A stretch of 64,000 nt of DNA, taken from assembly GCF_012277275.1 (NCBI RefSeq), contig NZ_CP051155.1, positions 2,046,001-2,110,000 on the forward strand, given 5' to 3'. The position numbers were made by a program, and so were the translations under genes. The notes beneath the pieces were generated by a model that saw nothing but the letters and a program-made list of their open reading frames with translations, was not told the origin of the DNA and ran no database searches. Origin of the DNA: Gephyromycinifex aptenodytis (lineage in GTDB: Bacteria > Actinomycetota > Actinomycetes > Actinomycetales > Dermatophilaceae). Shown here piece by piece: positions 8,071 through 17,036 of the stretch (positions are counted from its first letter, which is position 1; each line of letters starts with the position of its first letter).

Positions 8071-9594
8071 TCAGTAAGTCAGCGGATGCATCTTCGCCAG
8101 ACCCGAGCCACGGTTCTCGCCGTCCATCCGGTCACCCTCAACCCAACAGGCGTGAGTTCCGGCCGCAATCCGCTCGGGCAGCACCACCGTGCAGATGGGA
8201 CCCGCCTCGATGTCCGCCGCATCGAAGATCAGGCATTCGGAGCGGTCCTGAGCCATATCATTGACGAAGGTGATGACATAGGCCGCGTCCTCCTCGGTGG
8301 AGCCGATTTTCTGGGCGACACACACCTCGGAGCCATACCGCTGGTCTCCATATTCGTAACGGACCATATCGCCGCGAAGCAGGTCGTAGCGCTTCAAACC
8401 GCACATGTACCAATGGCCTGGAACGAACAGGGAGTTGTAGCTGTACCGGTACGTCTTTCCGACCCAGTCATTCCCCACGATCGGGAACTCGGTCACTTCG
8501 TCGTCGAGCGAATACTCTTTCGTCTCCCCCGTGCGAACATTGAGCATCCACCGATACATGTGCGTCTGCGTGGCGTGCTTGTCCAGGTTGCGGGCGATCT
8601 TTGCATACGGGTCGTTGGGGTCACCGACGGGCATCTTGCCCAGGTTGTCCCAGCGACAACCATCGTGAATGATCCAGTCGCCGTCTTCATAGCAGTTCGC
8701 GATGTGCAGCAGGAAACTCGGCTCGAACTCGAACCAGCGCACATCTTCGCTGCGCCCGAACCGCGGGATAACCCCGATTCGGAACGGCATGTTGTCGTGG
8801 AAGGACAGCTTGGCGCTCTGCCCCGCAGGACCGTCTTTGTCGAAGAAGTACGGAATGTCATGTAGCAGGCTGTAGTTCTTCGTCATGCCGATGTCATGCA
8901 GCCAGCGGTGCCCGGGCAGGTCGATCGGGACGTAGTGGACGAGCTTGTCCTCACCACTGACCACGCCGTAGTTCAGATACGGTGCCTGCTCGAAGTTGTA
9001 GTTGAAGAAGATCATGTCACCGGTCTCGACATCGACCTTCTGGTGGGAGGACACCCCATCGGGGACCAGAGCAGCCCAACTCGCCGTCGCTCCCGAAGTC
9101 TCCAACGTGTACGGGCTCATGACCCATGGTTCGCTGCACTGAGACATCGTCGGATAGAGCTTGCCGGCGTGACCCACCACGTCGGTGCCGGCGTTGTCCT
9201 TCATCGCACCCATTGCACCCCAACCCCGTCGGGTGTACATGTCGGGCTGCAGCAGTCCCGGCCACAGGGATTTGCCCACGGCCTGTTCGGCGAGGAATCC
9301 AGTTGTGCGAACGAAGCGGTTCCGGTACTCGCACTTGCCGTCTTCGAATCGAATGGCGTGCAGCATTCCGTCGCCGTCGAAGGGGTGGTAGAGACCGAGC
9401 GGCATTTGCGCCTGGTTGTGCGTGTTGCGGATATAGACGCCATCCAGGTCGGCCGGAATCTCCCCGATGATCTGGAGGTCTTTTCCGCTGACCGTCAACT
9501 CATTACGCTGAGACCGGAAGGCTCCCTTGAGCCACGGATTGTCTGTCTCATCCTCGCGCGGAACGCTCAGGATGAGAGCATTTGGGTCATTCAT
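8071..9594 (-). CDS. carotenoid-oxygenase-family dioxygenase (lignostilbene dioxygenase-like)
   Basis: This 507-residue non-haem iron dioxygenase splits a C=C double bond into two carbonyl products. The four iron-binding histidines of the family are identifiable: H184 (SSHQKVD), H233 (LHDIGMTKN), H297 (SFLLHIANCYE) and H481 (GTHACW). The N-terminal GVYIRNTHNQ...YHPFDGDGM block is also typical. Soluble members with this length include lignostilbene and apocarotenoid cleavers; the sequence cannot choose between them. GAGGAG precedes the ATG. It is the last gene of the leftward operon, 35 bases after livM. Import and aldehyde-oxidising genes around it suggest catabolism of an external compound rather than carotenoid processing. 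Confidence 0.85.
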   Translation of the reverse strand: MNDPNALILSVPREDETDNPWLKGAFRSQRNELTVSGKDLQIIGEIPADLDGVYIRNTHNQAQMPLGLYHPFDGDGMLHAIRFEDGKCEYRNRFVRTTGFLAEQAVGKSLWPGLLQPDMYTRRGWGAMGAMKDNAGTDVVGHAGKLYPTMSQCSEPWVMSPYTLETSGATASWAALVPDGVSSHQKVDVETGDMIFFNYNFEQAPYLNYGVVSGEDKLVHYVPIDLPGHRWLHDIGMTKNYSLLHDIPYFFDKDGPAGQSAKLSFHDNMPFRIGVIPRFGRSEDVRWFEFEPSFLLHIANCYEDGDWIIHDGCRWDNLGKMPVGDPNDPYAKIARNLDKHATQTHMYRWMLNVRTGETKEYSLDDEVTEFPIVGNDWVGKTYRYSYNSLFVPGHWYMCGLKRYDLLRGDMVRYEYGDQRYGSEVCVAQKIGSTEEDAAYVITFVNDMAQDRSECLIFDAADIEAGPICTVVLPERIAAGTHACWVEGDRMDGENRGSGLAKMHPLTY

Positions 9595-9629
9595 TTTAGT
9601 CTCCTCAAGAATGGGAACAGCGGGGTGCG

Positions 9630-10712
9630 TCAGGAGCGGCCCTGCGGCGAGGCCATCTCGCCGATACCGTCGCGCGGAGCGGCCTCTGACGCGTCCTCGC
9701 GGGGAGCGGCGGTGCGACCGCCGGGCGCCTTCAGGCGCCGAGAAACTGATGTGAAGCCGCCCGCGATCCCAGCCGGCATGAAGAAGATGATCGCGATGAG
9801 TAGGGCGCCGTAGGCCATGTTTGCGCCGCTGCCCCCGATGAGGTCGGCGGTGAACTCAGGCAGCATCACGAGGACGACTCCGCCCAGGAACGAGCCGAGG
9901 ATCGTGCCACTGCCACCGATCAACAGACCGGTGAGCAATTGGACGCTCAACATCAATCCGAATACTTCCGGAGCCACCACACCAGCCGTCATCGCATACA
10001 TGCTTCCCGCGACCGCGGTAATGGCAGCGCTGAGCGCGAAGCTGGCGACCTTCTCTCGAGTCAGGTTGACGCCGTTGACTGAAGCGGCCAGCGGGTTGTC
10101 CTTGATGGCCAACAGCGTACGAACCGCCCCGGCGCGTCCCAGGTTGCGGATCACGCCGATGACGAGCAGCGTCACAACAAGGATCACCAGGTAGGTGACG
10201 CTCAGCTGGGTCATCCAACTCGGTGTATTGGTGGGCAGCGCCCATCGAGAGGTCAACAACTTGCCATTGGCTCCCCCGGTGATCGCCTCAGCCTTGATCA
10301 CGATCAAGGGGAAAGCGACAGCGAATCCGAGGGTGACCAGCGCCAGATAGTGCCCTTTCAATCGCAGGGCGGGCAGTCCGGTTACCACTCCGACGAGGAA
10401 ACCCAGGCCGGCTGCGATAGGCAGGGTAAGCAGGATCGGCAAGGCATAGTCGGTGACGAGGATCGTTGTCACGTATGCGCCGATGCCGAAGAAGGCACTG
10501 TGCCCCAGCGAAATCTGTCCGGTGTACCCCGAGACCAGGTTCAGTCCCAAAAGCGCCACCCCGAAGATCAGGATCTGCGCGATCTTCAGGACCGAAGTCT
10601 GGCTGAGCAGCACTGGTGCGAGCGCCAGGAGCAGGGCGGCGACACCCAGAACAGCCATCGACTTCCGCCGAGAGTAGACCGGTGAAACGGTCATAGACCT
10701 TGAGTTGCTCAT
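9630..10712 (-). CDS. livM: branched-chain-type ABC transporter permease LivM
   Basis: This is an inner-membrane permease subunit of the HAAT importer family, 360 residues with about ten hydrophobic helices. The LivM hallmark region GLNLVSGYTGQISLGHSAFFGIGAY lies near residues 55-80 and a GLPALRLKGHYLALVTL block near 110-130. A Pro/Arg/Glu-rich tail of about 35 residues extends past the last helix. The start overlaps the livH stop by four bases. HAAT importers take up branched-chain amino acids but also aromatic acids and amides; the neighbours favour the latter type of substrate. Confidence 0.9.
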   Translation of the reverse strand: MSNSRSMTVSPVYSRRKSMAVLGVAALLLALAPVLLSQTSVLKIAQILIFGVALLGLNLVSGYTGQISLGHSAFFGIGAYVTTILVTDYALPILLTLPIAAGLGFLVGVVTGLPALRLKGHYLALVTLGFAVAFPLIVIKAEAITGGANGKLLTSRWALPTNTPSWMTQLSVTYLVILVVTLLVIGVIRNLGRAGAVRTLLAIKDNPLAASVNGVNLTREKVASFALSAAITAVAGSMYAMTAGVVAPEVFGLMLSVQLLTGLLIGGSGTILGSFLGGVVLVMLPEFTADLIGGSGANMAYGALLIAIIFFMPAGIAGGFTSVSRRLKAPGGRTAAPREDASEAAPRDGIGEMASPQGRS

Positions 10713-11614
10713 ACCCGCGTCACCGCCATCCGTCCGAAGAGACCATTGGGTCGAATCATCAGGACTGCGAGCAGCAGCACGATGGCGATCACCAGTCCCG
10801 AGTCATTCCCCACCGCGGGCACGAAAAACGGGAACAGCGCTTCGACGAGGCCGACGATCAGACCGCCGACAACGGCACCGACGGGGCTGTCGAATCCGCC
10901 TAGACATGCTGCGGTGAATCCGAACACCAGCACGTTGACCATCATTGTGAAACTGAGCGTTCCAGTAAGTTGCGATGTGATGACGCCGGCAAACAGCGCG
11001 GGAACTGCTGCGAGCGCCCAGCCGAGTGCAAACATTCCACTCACCGGGATACCCACCAGACCCGCCGAGTCTCGGTTCGAGACGACCGCGCGATAAGCCA
11101 GGCCGAGGCGGGTGCGGTTCAACAGCAGCCACAGAGCGCTCAGCAGGAGAATCACCGTGATCCAGGTGCCGATGACGGCGTAGGAGAGCACAAGCGGCGG
11201 GTCACCGTCGAGTACTTGAATTCCATCATTCAAGCCCGAAGGGAACAGTGCCAGTGGCGCACGCGAACCGAGCCCCCAGACAGCGCCGTTGAAGGCGTTG
11301 ATAAAGAGGAATAATCCAAGCAAGGCAATCAAGGCAACGTCGTGCCCTTTGCGCTCCAGAGGACCCATGATGGCGAACTGGATACCAGCGGCCACGGCAG
11401 CAGAGAGAACCACGGCCACCGCAACAGCTATCCAGATGTGCAGACCCATCGAGACGCCGGTGAATACTAGGAAGGTCGACAGCATAGCCATTTCGCCCTG
11501 AGCGAAGTTCAGGTATCCGGTCGAGCGGAAGACCGTCACCAGCGACAGCGCGAGCAAGCCGTAGATGGATCCGTTTGCCAAGCCGTTGGCGCTGAGCGCC
11601 AAGAAATTTGTCAT
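10709..11614 (-). CDS. livH: branched-chain-type ABC transporter permease LivH
   Basis: This is a 301-residue polytopic permease and partner of LivM. The N-terminus ANGLANGSIYGLLALSLVTV and the following YLNFAQGEMAML block are characteristic of LivH. About eight helices follow. It starts 7 bases after livF ends and overlaps livM, so the transporter genes are translated as a coupled string. Confidence 0.9.
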   Translation of the reverse strand: MTNFLALSANGLANGSIYGLLALSLVTVFRSTGYLNFAQGEMAMLSTFLVFTGVSMGLHIWIAVAVAVVLSAAVAAGIQFAIMGPLERKGHDVALIALLGLFLFINAFNGAVWGLGSRAPLALFPSGLNDGIQVLDGDPPLVLSYAVIGTWITVILLLSALWLLLNRTRLGLAYRAVVSNRDSAGLVGIPVSGMFALGWALAAVPALFAGVITSQLTGTLSFTMMVNVLVFGFTAACLGGFDSPVGAVVGGLIVGLVEALFPFFVPAVGNDSGLVIAIVLLLAVLMIRPNGLFGRMAVTRV

Positions 11615-11621
11615 GGGCCGT

Positions 11622-12338
11622 TCACATCCCTAGATATGCTTGCCGGACGGCAGAATTGCCGCGGAGTTCATCGGCGGTGCCGGAAAGCACGGTTTCCCCG
11701 GCTTCCAGGACGAAACCTCGATCGGCGATGTCCAGCGCCAGTTCGGCGCTCTGCTCGACCACGAGCATGGCGGTCCCTCTTTCCTTGTTGATCTCCCGCA
11801 GGAGCCCGAAGAGCTCCTGAACCACGAGGGGAGCCAGCCCCAAAGAAGGTTCGTCGAGCAGAAGAAGCGCCGGATTGGACATCATTGCCCGGGCAACGGC
11901 GAGCATTTGTTGCTCGCCGCCCGATAGCGTTCCGGCCCTCTGCTCCTTCCGCTCACCGAGGCGAGGAAACCTCTCCAACCACTCGCTCGTTTGCTTGCCG
12001 ATCTCTTTGCGGCTGCGCACCGAATGAGCACCGACGGTGAGGTTCTCCGAGACCGTCAGGTCAGGGAAGGTGCCGCGGCCCTGGGGAACGGTTGCAACGC
12101 CGAGGCGGACGATGCGCGAAACCGACATCGAACCGATGTCCTGCCCACGGAAATTCAACGTCCCCTCGGACGGCAGGCTCCCGTTGAGTGCCCGCATCGT
12201 CGTGGGTTTTCCGGCGCCGTTGGCGCCGAGGAGCACGACTACCTCGCCTTCGGCGACATTGACCGTCACACCGTGGAGTACGGTCACGCTGTCGTACCCC
12301 GCGTGCAAGTCCTGAACGTCGAGAATCAGGTCAGGCAT
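11622..12338 (-). CDS. livF: branched-chain-type ABC transporter ATPase LivF with altered Walker A
   Basis: This is a cytoplasmic ATP-binding subunit of 238 residues, normal length. The signature LSGGEQQML and Walker B LLLLDEPSLGLAP are intact. The Walker A loop, however, reads GANGAGKPTT: Pro45 replaces the Ser/Thr that follows the P-loop lysine and co-ordinates Mg-ATP (codon CCC at 12204-12206, one base from ACC). This could reduce hydrolysis at one site of the LivF/LivG pair, or could be a sequence error. It overlaps livG by eight bases. Confidence 0.88.
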   Translation of the reverse strand: MPDLILDVQDLHAGYDSVTVLHGVTVNVAEGEVVVLLGANGAGKPTTMRALNGSLPSEGTLNFRGQDIGSMSVSRIVRLGVATVPQGRGTFPDLTVSENLTVGAHSVRSRKEIGKQTSEWLERFPRLGERKEQRAGTLSGGEQQMLAVARAMMSNPALLLLDEPSLGLAPLVVQELFGLLREINKERGTAMLVVEQSAELALDIADRGFVLEAGETVLSGTADELRGNSAVRQAYLGM

Positions 12339-13125
12339 CTCGCCTCCCGAGGTAGGCCTCGATCACAGCGGGCTCGGCAGTGACCTGACTGGGTGTTCCT
12401 TCGGCGATCTTCCGACCGCGTTCCAGAACGACGACGTGCTCACTCATGTCCATGACCAGGCCCATGTGGTGCTCGACCAAGACGATGGTCAGACCGCGCC
12501 GCGTGCGAATCCCTTCGAGCAGCGCTCCCAGCTCCATTACTTCGCTGTGTGTAAGCCCGTTGGCAGGCTCGTCCAACAGGAGCAGGCGCGGGTGGCTGGC
12601 CAAAGCGCGAGCTAGCTCCACCCGCTTCAGAGTCCCGATCGGCAGACCCGTAGCCGCGTGGTTGGCAAGGTGGGCGATGTCGAGTTCGTCCAGGATCTCT
12701 TCGGCAAGTTGACTCTTGCGCCGCATGTCGGCCGAGCCGCGCAACCCAACCATCGAGGGCCACCACGCGACGGGATGCTCCGAGGGCATCCCGATGATGA
12801 CGTTGTCCAGGACGCTCATGCCCTCGAAGAGAGCGATGTTCTGGAAGGTCCGGGCGACTCCGTGGCGGGCGATCTCATAGATCGCCATGTCGAGCAGGTT
12901 CGTGTCGTCGACGAGAACAGTTCCAGAATCCGCCGGGTAGACGCGGCTGATGATGTTGAAGACCGAGGTCTTTCCCGCACCGTTCGGACCGATGAGCCCA
13001 CATACGGTCCCCCCGGGCACCTCAAATGTCACACCGTCAACGGCCTTGATGCCACCGAAATGCAGCCGCAGATCTTTAACGCTCAGCGAGAGTCCTGTCC
13101 GCTGCTCGGTGAGCAGCTTGGTCAT
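12331..13125 (-). CDS. livG: branched-chain-type ABC transporter ATPase LivG
   Basis: This 264-residue ATP-binding subunit pairs with LivF. Walker A GPNGAGKTS is at 46-54, the LivG-type insertion with MSVLDNVIIGM follows near 100, and the Walker B region LLLLDEPANGL is near 180. The usual family signature LSGGQ is replaced by IGTLKRVELARAL, as the motif is degenerate in this copy. Its ATG overlaps the binding-protein stop by four bases. Confidence 0.9.
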   Translation of the reverse strand: MTKLLTEQRTGLSLSVKDLRLHFGGIKAVDGVTFEVPGGTVCGLIGPNGAGKTSVFNIISRVYPADSGTVLVDDTNLLDMAIYEIARHGVARTFQNIALFEGMSVLDNVIIGMPSEHPVAWWPSMVGLRGSADMRRKSQLAEEILDELDIAHLANHAATGLPIGTLKRVELARALASHPRLLLLDEPANGLTHSEVMELGALLEGIRTRRGLTIVLVEHHMGLVMDMSEHVVVLERGRKIAEGTPSQVTAEPAVIEAYLGRRDA

Positions 13126-14447
13126 GGTTTTTCACCATTCGCCAAGACGCTGCTCTGCGTGCCCTTCCAGGCCTTGGTGGCTGGGTCGAACTCACCCATG
13201 ACGGCATACCCGGTCGGGTAGGGGAACTCTCCGTTGATGACGGTGCCATGTTCGGGGAAGTCAAGACCGATCGTGCCGTCGGTGGTCCAAACCGCGTCCA
13301 TGAGACCAACGCGGCTCAGACCATGGGGCGAAGCTGCGGCTCGTTTCAACTGATCGGTTAGCAGCGCGGACTGCTGGTATGCCGTTGCCGCAAAGCTGGA
13401 GTGCTTTTCCGTGCTCGGTGAGTACTTGTCCAGGAACTTGTGGTATTCCTTTGCAGCCTCAGTGTCTTTGAACTCCTCGGAGTTCGTGTCGATGAAGGAC
13501 TGCGGCGCATACACATTGACCGCCTTGTCCTTCAAGGGGAAGAGCACGTCACTGGCATCGCTGCAGGCATAGGGCAGCATAATCGGCCCGTTGAAGCCTC
13601 CGCTGCGAGCCGCGTTCACGAACTGCGAACAGAACCCTGATCCGGTGCTGGCCACGAGGGCGTCGGGAGATTTGGACAGCAGCTGAGTGACCTGACCGGA
13701 GAGGGACACGGCCGTCGAATCGTGGTTGACGGTGCCGACTACCTCAACCTTGGCGTCGCCGATGGCCGACTCGAAGGCCTTGCTGGCCGAGGCGCCGAAG
13801 TCGTTGTTCCAAACCAGCCCGCCGACTTTGGCGCCGGCGGGGAACTCGTTGGTCAGGAAGTTGACCATCAACGAACCGTTTGCCGCGTAGGGGAAGAAGT
13901 TCGAGGTCGAGTACGGGTGTTCGGCTGGGTTATAGAAGTTAGGCGCACCCGAAGAGACAGCGAGCTGCGGGACGCAGCTGCTCTCGTGCATCGTCTGGAC
14001 CGCGGTCGACTGTGCCGTGCCGAGTTGCAGCATGGTCGCCATGACCTTCTCGTTCTCCACGAGGGCCTTGACGTTTCCTACGGCGCGGGCGGCCTCGTAG
14101 GCGTCATCCTTGGCGATGAACCGGAGCTTGTGCCCGTCGATGCCACCCTGTTCGTTGAGCATCTTGAAGTAGCCCTCGATCACGGGGACCATATCGTTGC
14201 TGGCCGCGGACACCGGACCGCTGAGGGCGGTACTCATCCCGATCACGATCTCTTCGCCCGGCTCGAGCTTGGCCGTAGCTTCTGCGGGGCACCGGTCGGT
14301 GTCCAGCGTCACTGTCTTGGCATCGACCACTGCGCCTTCGCCCCCGCCGCCGCCGGTGTTGGACGAGCATCCCGCAGTGATGAGCAGCATTGCGCCCATC
14401 CCGACGGTGCAGGCGACGGTTTTGTTGGATCTCTTGACGGAGCTCAC
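13122..14447 (-). CDS. HAAT-family substrate-binding lipoprotein
   Basis: This is an extracellular ligand-binding lipoprotein (Peripla_BP_6 type) of 441 residues that captures the substrate for LivHMGF. GTG at 14447 is chosen: GAAAGG lies 7 bases upstream and the signal peptide then begins correctly (VKRSNKTVACTVG ... lipobox ITAGC), with a Gly-rich linker after the Cys. The mature part starts EIVIGMSTALSGPVS, the typical first strand. Starts further upstream would add a long basic stretch. The ligand is not readable from sequence. The coding end overlaps livG. Confidence 0.88.
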   Translation of the reverse strand: MSSVKRSNKTVACTVGMGAMLLITAGCSSNTGGGGGEGAVVDAKTVTLDTDRCPAEATAKLEPGEEIVIGMSTALSGPVSAASNDMVPVIEGYFKMLNEQGGIDGHKLRFIAKDDAYEAARAVGNVKALVENEKVMATMLQLGTAQSTAVQTMHESSCVPQLAVSSGAPNFYNPAEHPYSTSNFFPYAANGSLMVNFLTNEFPAGAKVGGLVWNNDFGASASKAFESAIGDAKVEVVGTVNHDSTAVSLSGQVTQLLSKSPDALVASTGSGFCSQFVNAARSGGFNGPIMLPYACSDASDVLFPLKDKAVNVYAPQSFIDTNSEEFKDTEAAKEYHKFLDKYSPSTEKHSSFAATAYQQSALLTDQLKRAAASPHGLSRVGLMDAVWTTDGTIGLDFPEHGTVINGEFPYPTGYAVMGEFDPATKAWKGTQSSVLANGEKP

Positions 14448-14505
14448 GGGCAGGCCTTTCGTTAAGCGCTTAGCGGGGGAACACGACATTGGGTTCACTG
14501 CGCGA

Positions 14506-15306
14506 TCAGACATTGGCGACTCGGCGCGAGAGGAAGTCCAGGATCCGACCGTGGTACTCCTCCGGCGCCTCAACAAATGGGTAATGGCCTGCACCGGGGA
14601 TCTCCGTGTATTCGCTATCCGGCACCAGTTCCGCCATCGCCGCCATTCCCGCCGGCGGGCAGGCCGTGTCGCACTCACCGGCAACGAGCAGAGTCGGCAC
14701 CGTGACCTGGCGTAGGGCATCCCTGTTGTCGCACTCGATGATGGCGTTCATCGAGCTCACGAAGACGTCGGTCGGCATCTCGCACACGACCTCGACGACG
14801 CGGTCCACCAGCGGCCCGGAGGCATTCGGCCCCATCATGCTGCGGAGAAGATCCGGGGCATATTCCCCAATGGATTTGCCAGCCGTGATCGGGTCGACGC
14901 GCTCGGCGATGAACCTCTTCTGCTCTTCGGCGCTGCGGCTCTGCAACCCGGCGGTCGAGGCGGACAGGATGAGACCGTGTACCTGAGTACCGAGCAGGTT
15001 TGCGGCCAGCGGAGCGATGAGCCCGCCCATGGAATGCCCTAGCAGGACATTCTTACGGCCGCCGACAGCTTCCACCAGGGCCGCTGCGGCTTCTGCATGC
15101 GCCTGAATACTGGTGTCATCCGGCTTAGGAGAACCCGCGTACCCGGGGCAGTTCCAAATAACGACCCGGTGACCCATCTTCGTGAAGTAGTCACGGGTGG
15201 TACCGAAGTAGCGTCCATCTCCGTAGGCACCGTGCAAGAGGAAGACGGTGACATCACCGTCGCCATAGATCTCGTGGGTCGGCAGGGCAGGGGGGGGTAT
15301 GGGCAT
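14506..15306 (-). CDS. alpha/beta-fold hydrolase (first of two)
   Basis: This 266-residue serine hydrolase has an oxyanion-hole region VFLLHGAYGDG near 20-30, nucleophile elbow GHSMGG near residue 94, an acid residue in LLVAGECDTACPP and the catalytic His in GAGHYPF near 242. GAGGA precedes the ATG. In a cluster with a dioxygenase and ALDH it could cleave an ester, lactone or C-C bond in a pathway intermediate. It shares fold but only modest similarity with the next gene. Confidence 0.83.
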   Translation of the reverse strand: MPIPPPALPTHEIYGDGDVTVFLLHGAYGDGRYFGTTRDYFTKMGHRVVIWNCPGYAGSPKPDDTSIQAHAEAAAALVEAVGGRKNVLLGHSMGGLIAPLAANLLGTQVHGLILSASTAGLQSRSAEEQKRFIAERVDPITAGKSIGEYAPDLLRSMMGPNASGPLVDRVVEVVCEMPTDVFVSSMNAIIECDNRDALRQVTVPTLLVAGECDTACPPAGMAAMAELVPDSEYTEIPGAGHYPFVEAPEEYHGRILDFLSRRVANV

Positions 15307-15358
15307 GGGTCCTCGCTTTGTGTGGTGGGTACGTTCGATGAGAAGGGGGGATCCGGGG

Positions 15359-16084
15359 TTACTGGATCCCTGACCCCGTCAACCACTCATTGATCGCTGC
15401 GGCCAGAGGTGCTGGCTGTTCAGCCGGAAGCATGTGTCCCGCCCCCTCGATCACGACGAAGTCGGCCGCAACGGCCTGCGCCATCTCGCGTTGCCGTTCG
15501 GTGGGGATCACGCGGTCATCTGCTGCGGCGACCACCAGAACAGGTATCTCGGCGTTCGCCAGGACGTCCCGACGATCCGGTCGGGCAGCAGCAGCCATCT
15601 GATGGGCCATGAATTTCTCGGCGCCGTAGTTCTCGAGAGCGCGCTTGCGCTGAGCCATCATTTCGGCGTCATCAAGGTGCTCGGCCGTGTAGGAGGCGGC
15701 AGTCGCGGCCTGCGCGAGTGCGAAGTACTCGCCAGCGCGGGCTTTACTCACCGAGGCCTCGCGTCGAGCGCGCGCTTCCGGCCCGTCAGCACCGTCGTGA
15801 GAGTTGACCAGAACGAGGCCACGAACACGATGGGGGAATTTCGCCAGGACAGCCAGTGCTACATAGCCACCGAAGGAGTGGCCGATAAGGACTGCGCCTC
15901 GGCCGAGGGAAGGCTCGATGGCGTCGGCGATCTCATCGACGTCAGCCACTGGCGGGAGCTCGAGCGCGGCAGATTCCCCAGGACTCAAGTGATCTCTCAC
16001 TGCAGCCCAATCCGCGGCGGTGTTGTTGACCCCATGCAGGAAAATGATGTTCGTGGGGCTGATCTCTGGGCCTGCTGAGGTCAT
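15359..16084 (-). CDS. alpha/beta-fold hydrolase (second of two)
   Basis: This 241-residue serine hydrolase has HG motif IIFLHGVNNT near residue 15, nucleophile GHSFGG near 69, acid in VVAAADDRVIP and His in GAGHMLP near 216. The lid region between the nucleophile and the acid is short and helical, as in small esterases and C-C hydrolases. It lies 52 bases upstream of the first hydrolase and 27 bases after the regulator, in one transcription unit. Confidence 0.83.
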   Translation of the reverse strand: MTSAGPEISPTNIIFLHGVNNTAADWAAVRDHLSPGESAALELPPVADVDEIADAIEPSLGRGAVLIGHSFGGYVALAVLAKFPHRVRGLVLVNSHDGADGPEARARREASVSKARAGEYFALAQAATAASYTAEHLDDAEMMAQRKRALENYGAEKFMAHQMAAAARPDRRDVLANAEIPVLVVAAADDRVIPTERQREMAQAVAADFVVIEGAGHMLPAEQPAPLAAAINEWLTGSGIQ

Positions 16085-16111
16085 CGGCTCCCTTTCTGTT
16101 CGCTCAGGCCG

Positions 16112-16816
16112 TCATGTGGCCTGCGCTTCTGAATGTCGCCTGGTCACAGCCAGGACGTCTTGGAGGTGGTTCTTCATAAGGAGCTCTGCGTTCGCGGGAT
16201 CCTGGTCCTTGATCGCCAGATAAATCTCTTGGTGAGCGCGATCCCACGCGGTCATGCACTCGGGCTCGAACTCCAGCAGGACAGTGACGCTGACCGGGCC
16301 TGTCGTCAGGGCCCGTTCGATCCCGATAAGGACCGGATTGCGAGTTGCCCGGGCCACCCGAGGGTGAAAGTTTCCCGGTGTCACTGACGGATCCTTGCCG
16401 TGCGGCACCAAGGCGAATCGTCGGATCTCAACCAGGTCCTCTTCGGTACGCCGTTGCGCTGCCAGCGACGCCACCTGCGGTTCGAGCAGGATCCGAGCCT
16501 CAACCACGTTCAGCAGGGACCTGTTCGGGTGAAGGAGGACATCCGCGAGGCGTGCAACGGTCGAGGTGCTCGAACCGTCACTGACGAACACACCGGCGCC
16601 GTGCCGGGTCTCGACCAACCCCATGGCCTCGAGATAGGCGATGGCCTGTCGAAGCGAGTTGCGCGAGACCTCGAACCGAGCAGCTAACTCACGCTCACCC
16701 GGCAACGCCACTCCTGGTTGGAGTTCACCACTGACGATCAGCCGTCTGAGGTGGTCGGCGATTTGCGCATGCACCGAGGTGCGTTCGATATGCAAGTGCG
16801 AGTCCATGGCTCCCAT
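16112..16816 (-). CDS. GntR-family regulator, FadR subfamily
   Basis: This is a 234-residue DNA-binding repressor or activator. The N-terminal winged helix spans about 10-75 (LRRLIVSGELQPGVALPGERELA then EVSRNSLRQAI, the recognition helix). The FCD ligand domain is about 85-225, with the FHPRVARATRNP and AHQEIYLAI positions matching family blocks; the domain is compact compared with typical members. ATG at 16816 is used; an ATG at 16807 is an alternative. It heads the leftward operon and faces the SDR-ALDH pair across a 220-bp intergene that holds a FadR-type palindrome, so it probably controls both arms in response to the pathway substrate. Confidence 0.85.
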   Translation of the reverse strand: MGAMDSHLHIERTSVHAQIADHLRRLIVSGELQPGVALPGERELAARFEVSRNSLRQAIAYLEAMGLVETRHGAGVFVSDGSSTSTVARLADVLLHPNRSLLNVVEARILLEPQVASLAAQRRTEEDLVEIRRFALVPHGKDPSVTPGNFHPRVARATRNPVLIGIERALTTGPVSVTVLLEFEPECMTAWDRAHQEIYLAIKDQDPANAELLMKNHLQDVLAVTRRHSEAQAT

Positions 16817-16896
16817 TTTGACTTGTAGCGGCAGGAACTCATACCTGCAATGAACGGCATGCGCCCCGCGGGTTACCCGGGGTGTCAGGCGTTCTG

Positions 16897-16933
16897 GTCA
16901 CTGGTGCATTGGGTAAGTGGTTGAACCAGTGAC
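16897..16933. promoter_or_regulatory. candidate operator of the FadR-type regulator
   Basis: TGGTTGAACCA at 16918-16928 is a perfect palindrome with a one-base centre, matching the FadR pattern TGGTnnnACCA. It is nested in a wider inverted repeat, GTCACTGGT (16897-16905) against ACCAGTGAC (16925-16933). It lies about 105 bases before the SDR start, in the divergent intergene. A weaker repeat, GCAGG...CCTGC (16831-16848), lies next to the regulator start. Confidence 0.6.
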
Positions 16934-17036
16934 ACTCCATACAATATGATGTGGGTCACTCGACTGTCAAGCACGTGGTCGAGGAGGGCCGCGGCGGTCT
17001 ACCGCCGTGGCCGACCACTCAGGAGGAACTAGCAAA

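Noticed and set aside
14462-14473. TTAAGCGCTTAG, a LacI-operator-like palindrome just upstream of the binding-lipoprotein gene
   Set aside because: Only ten bases are symmetrical, no LacI regulator is in the window and the gene lies inside an operon already explained by the FadR-type site.
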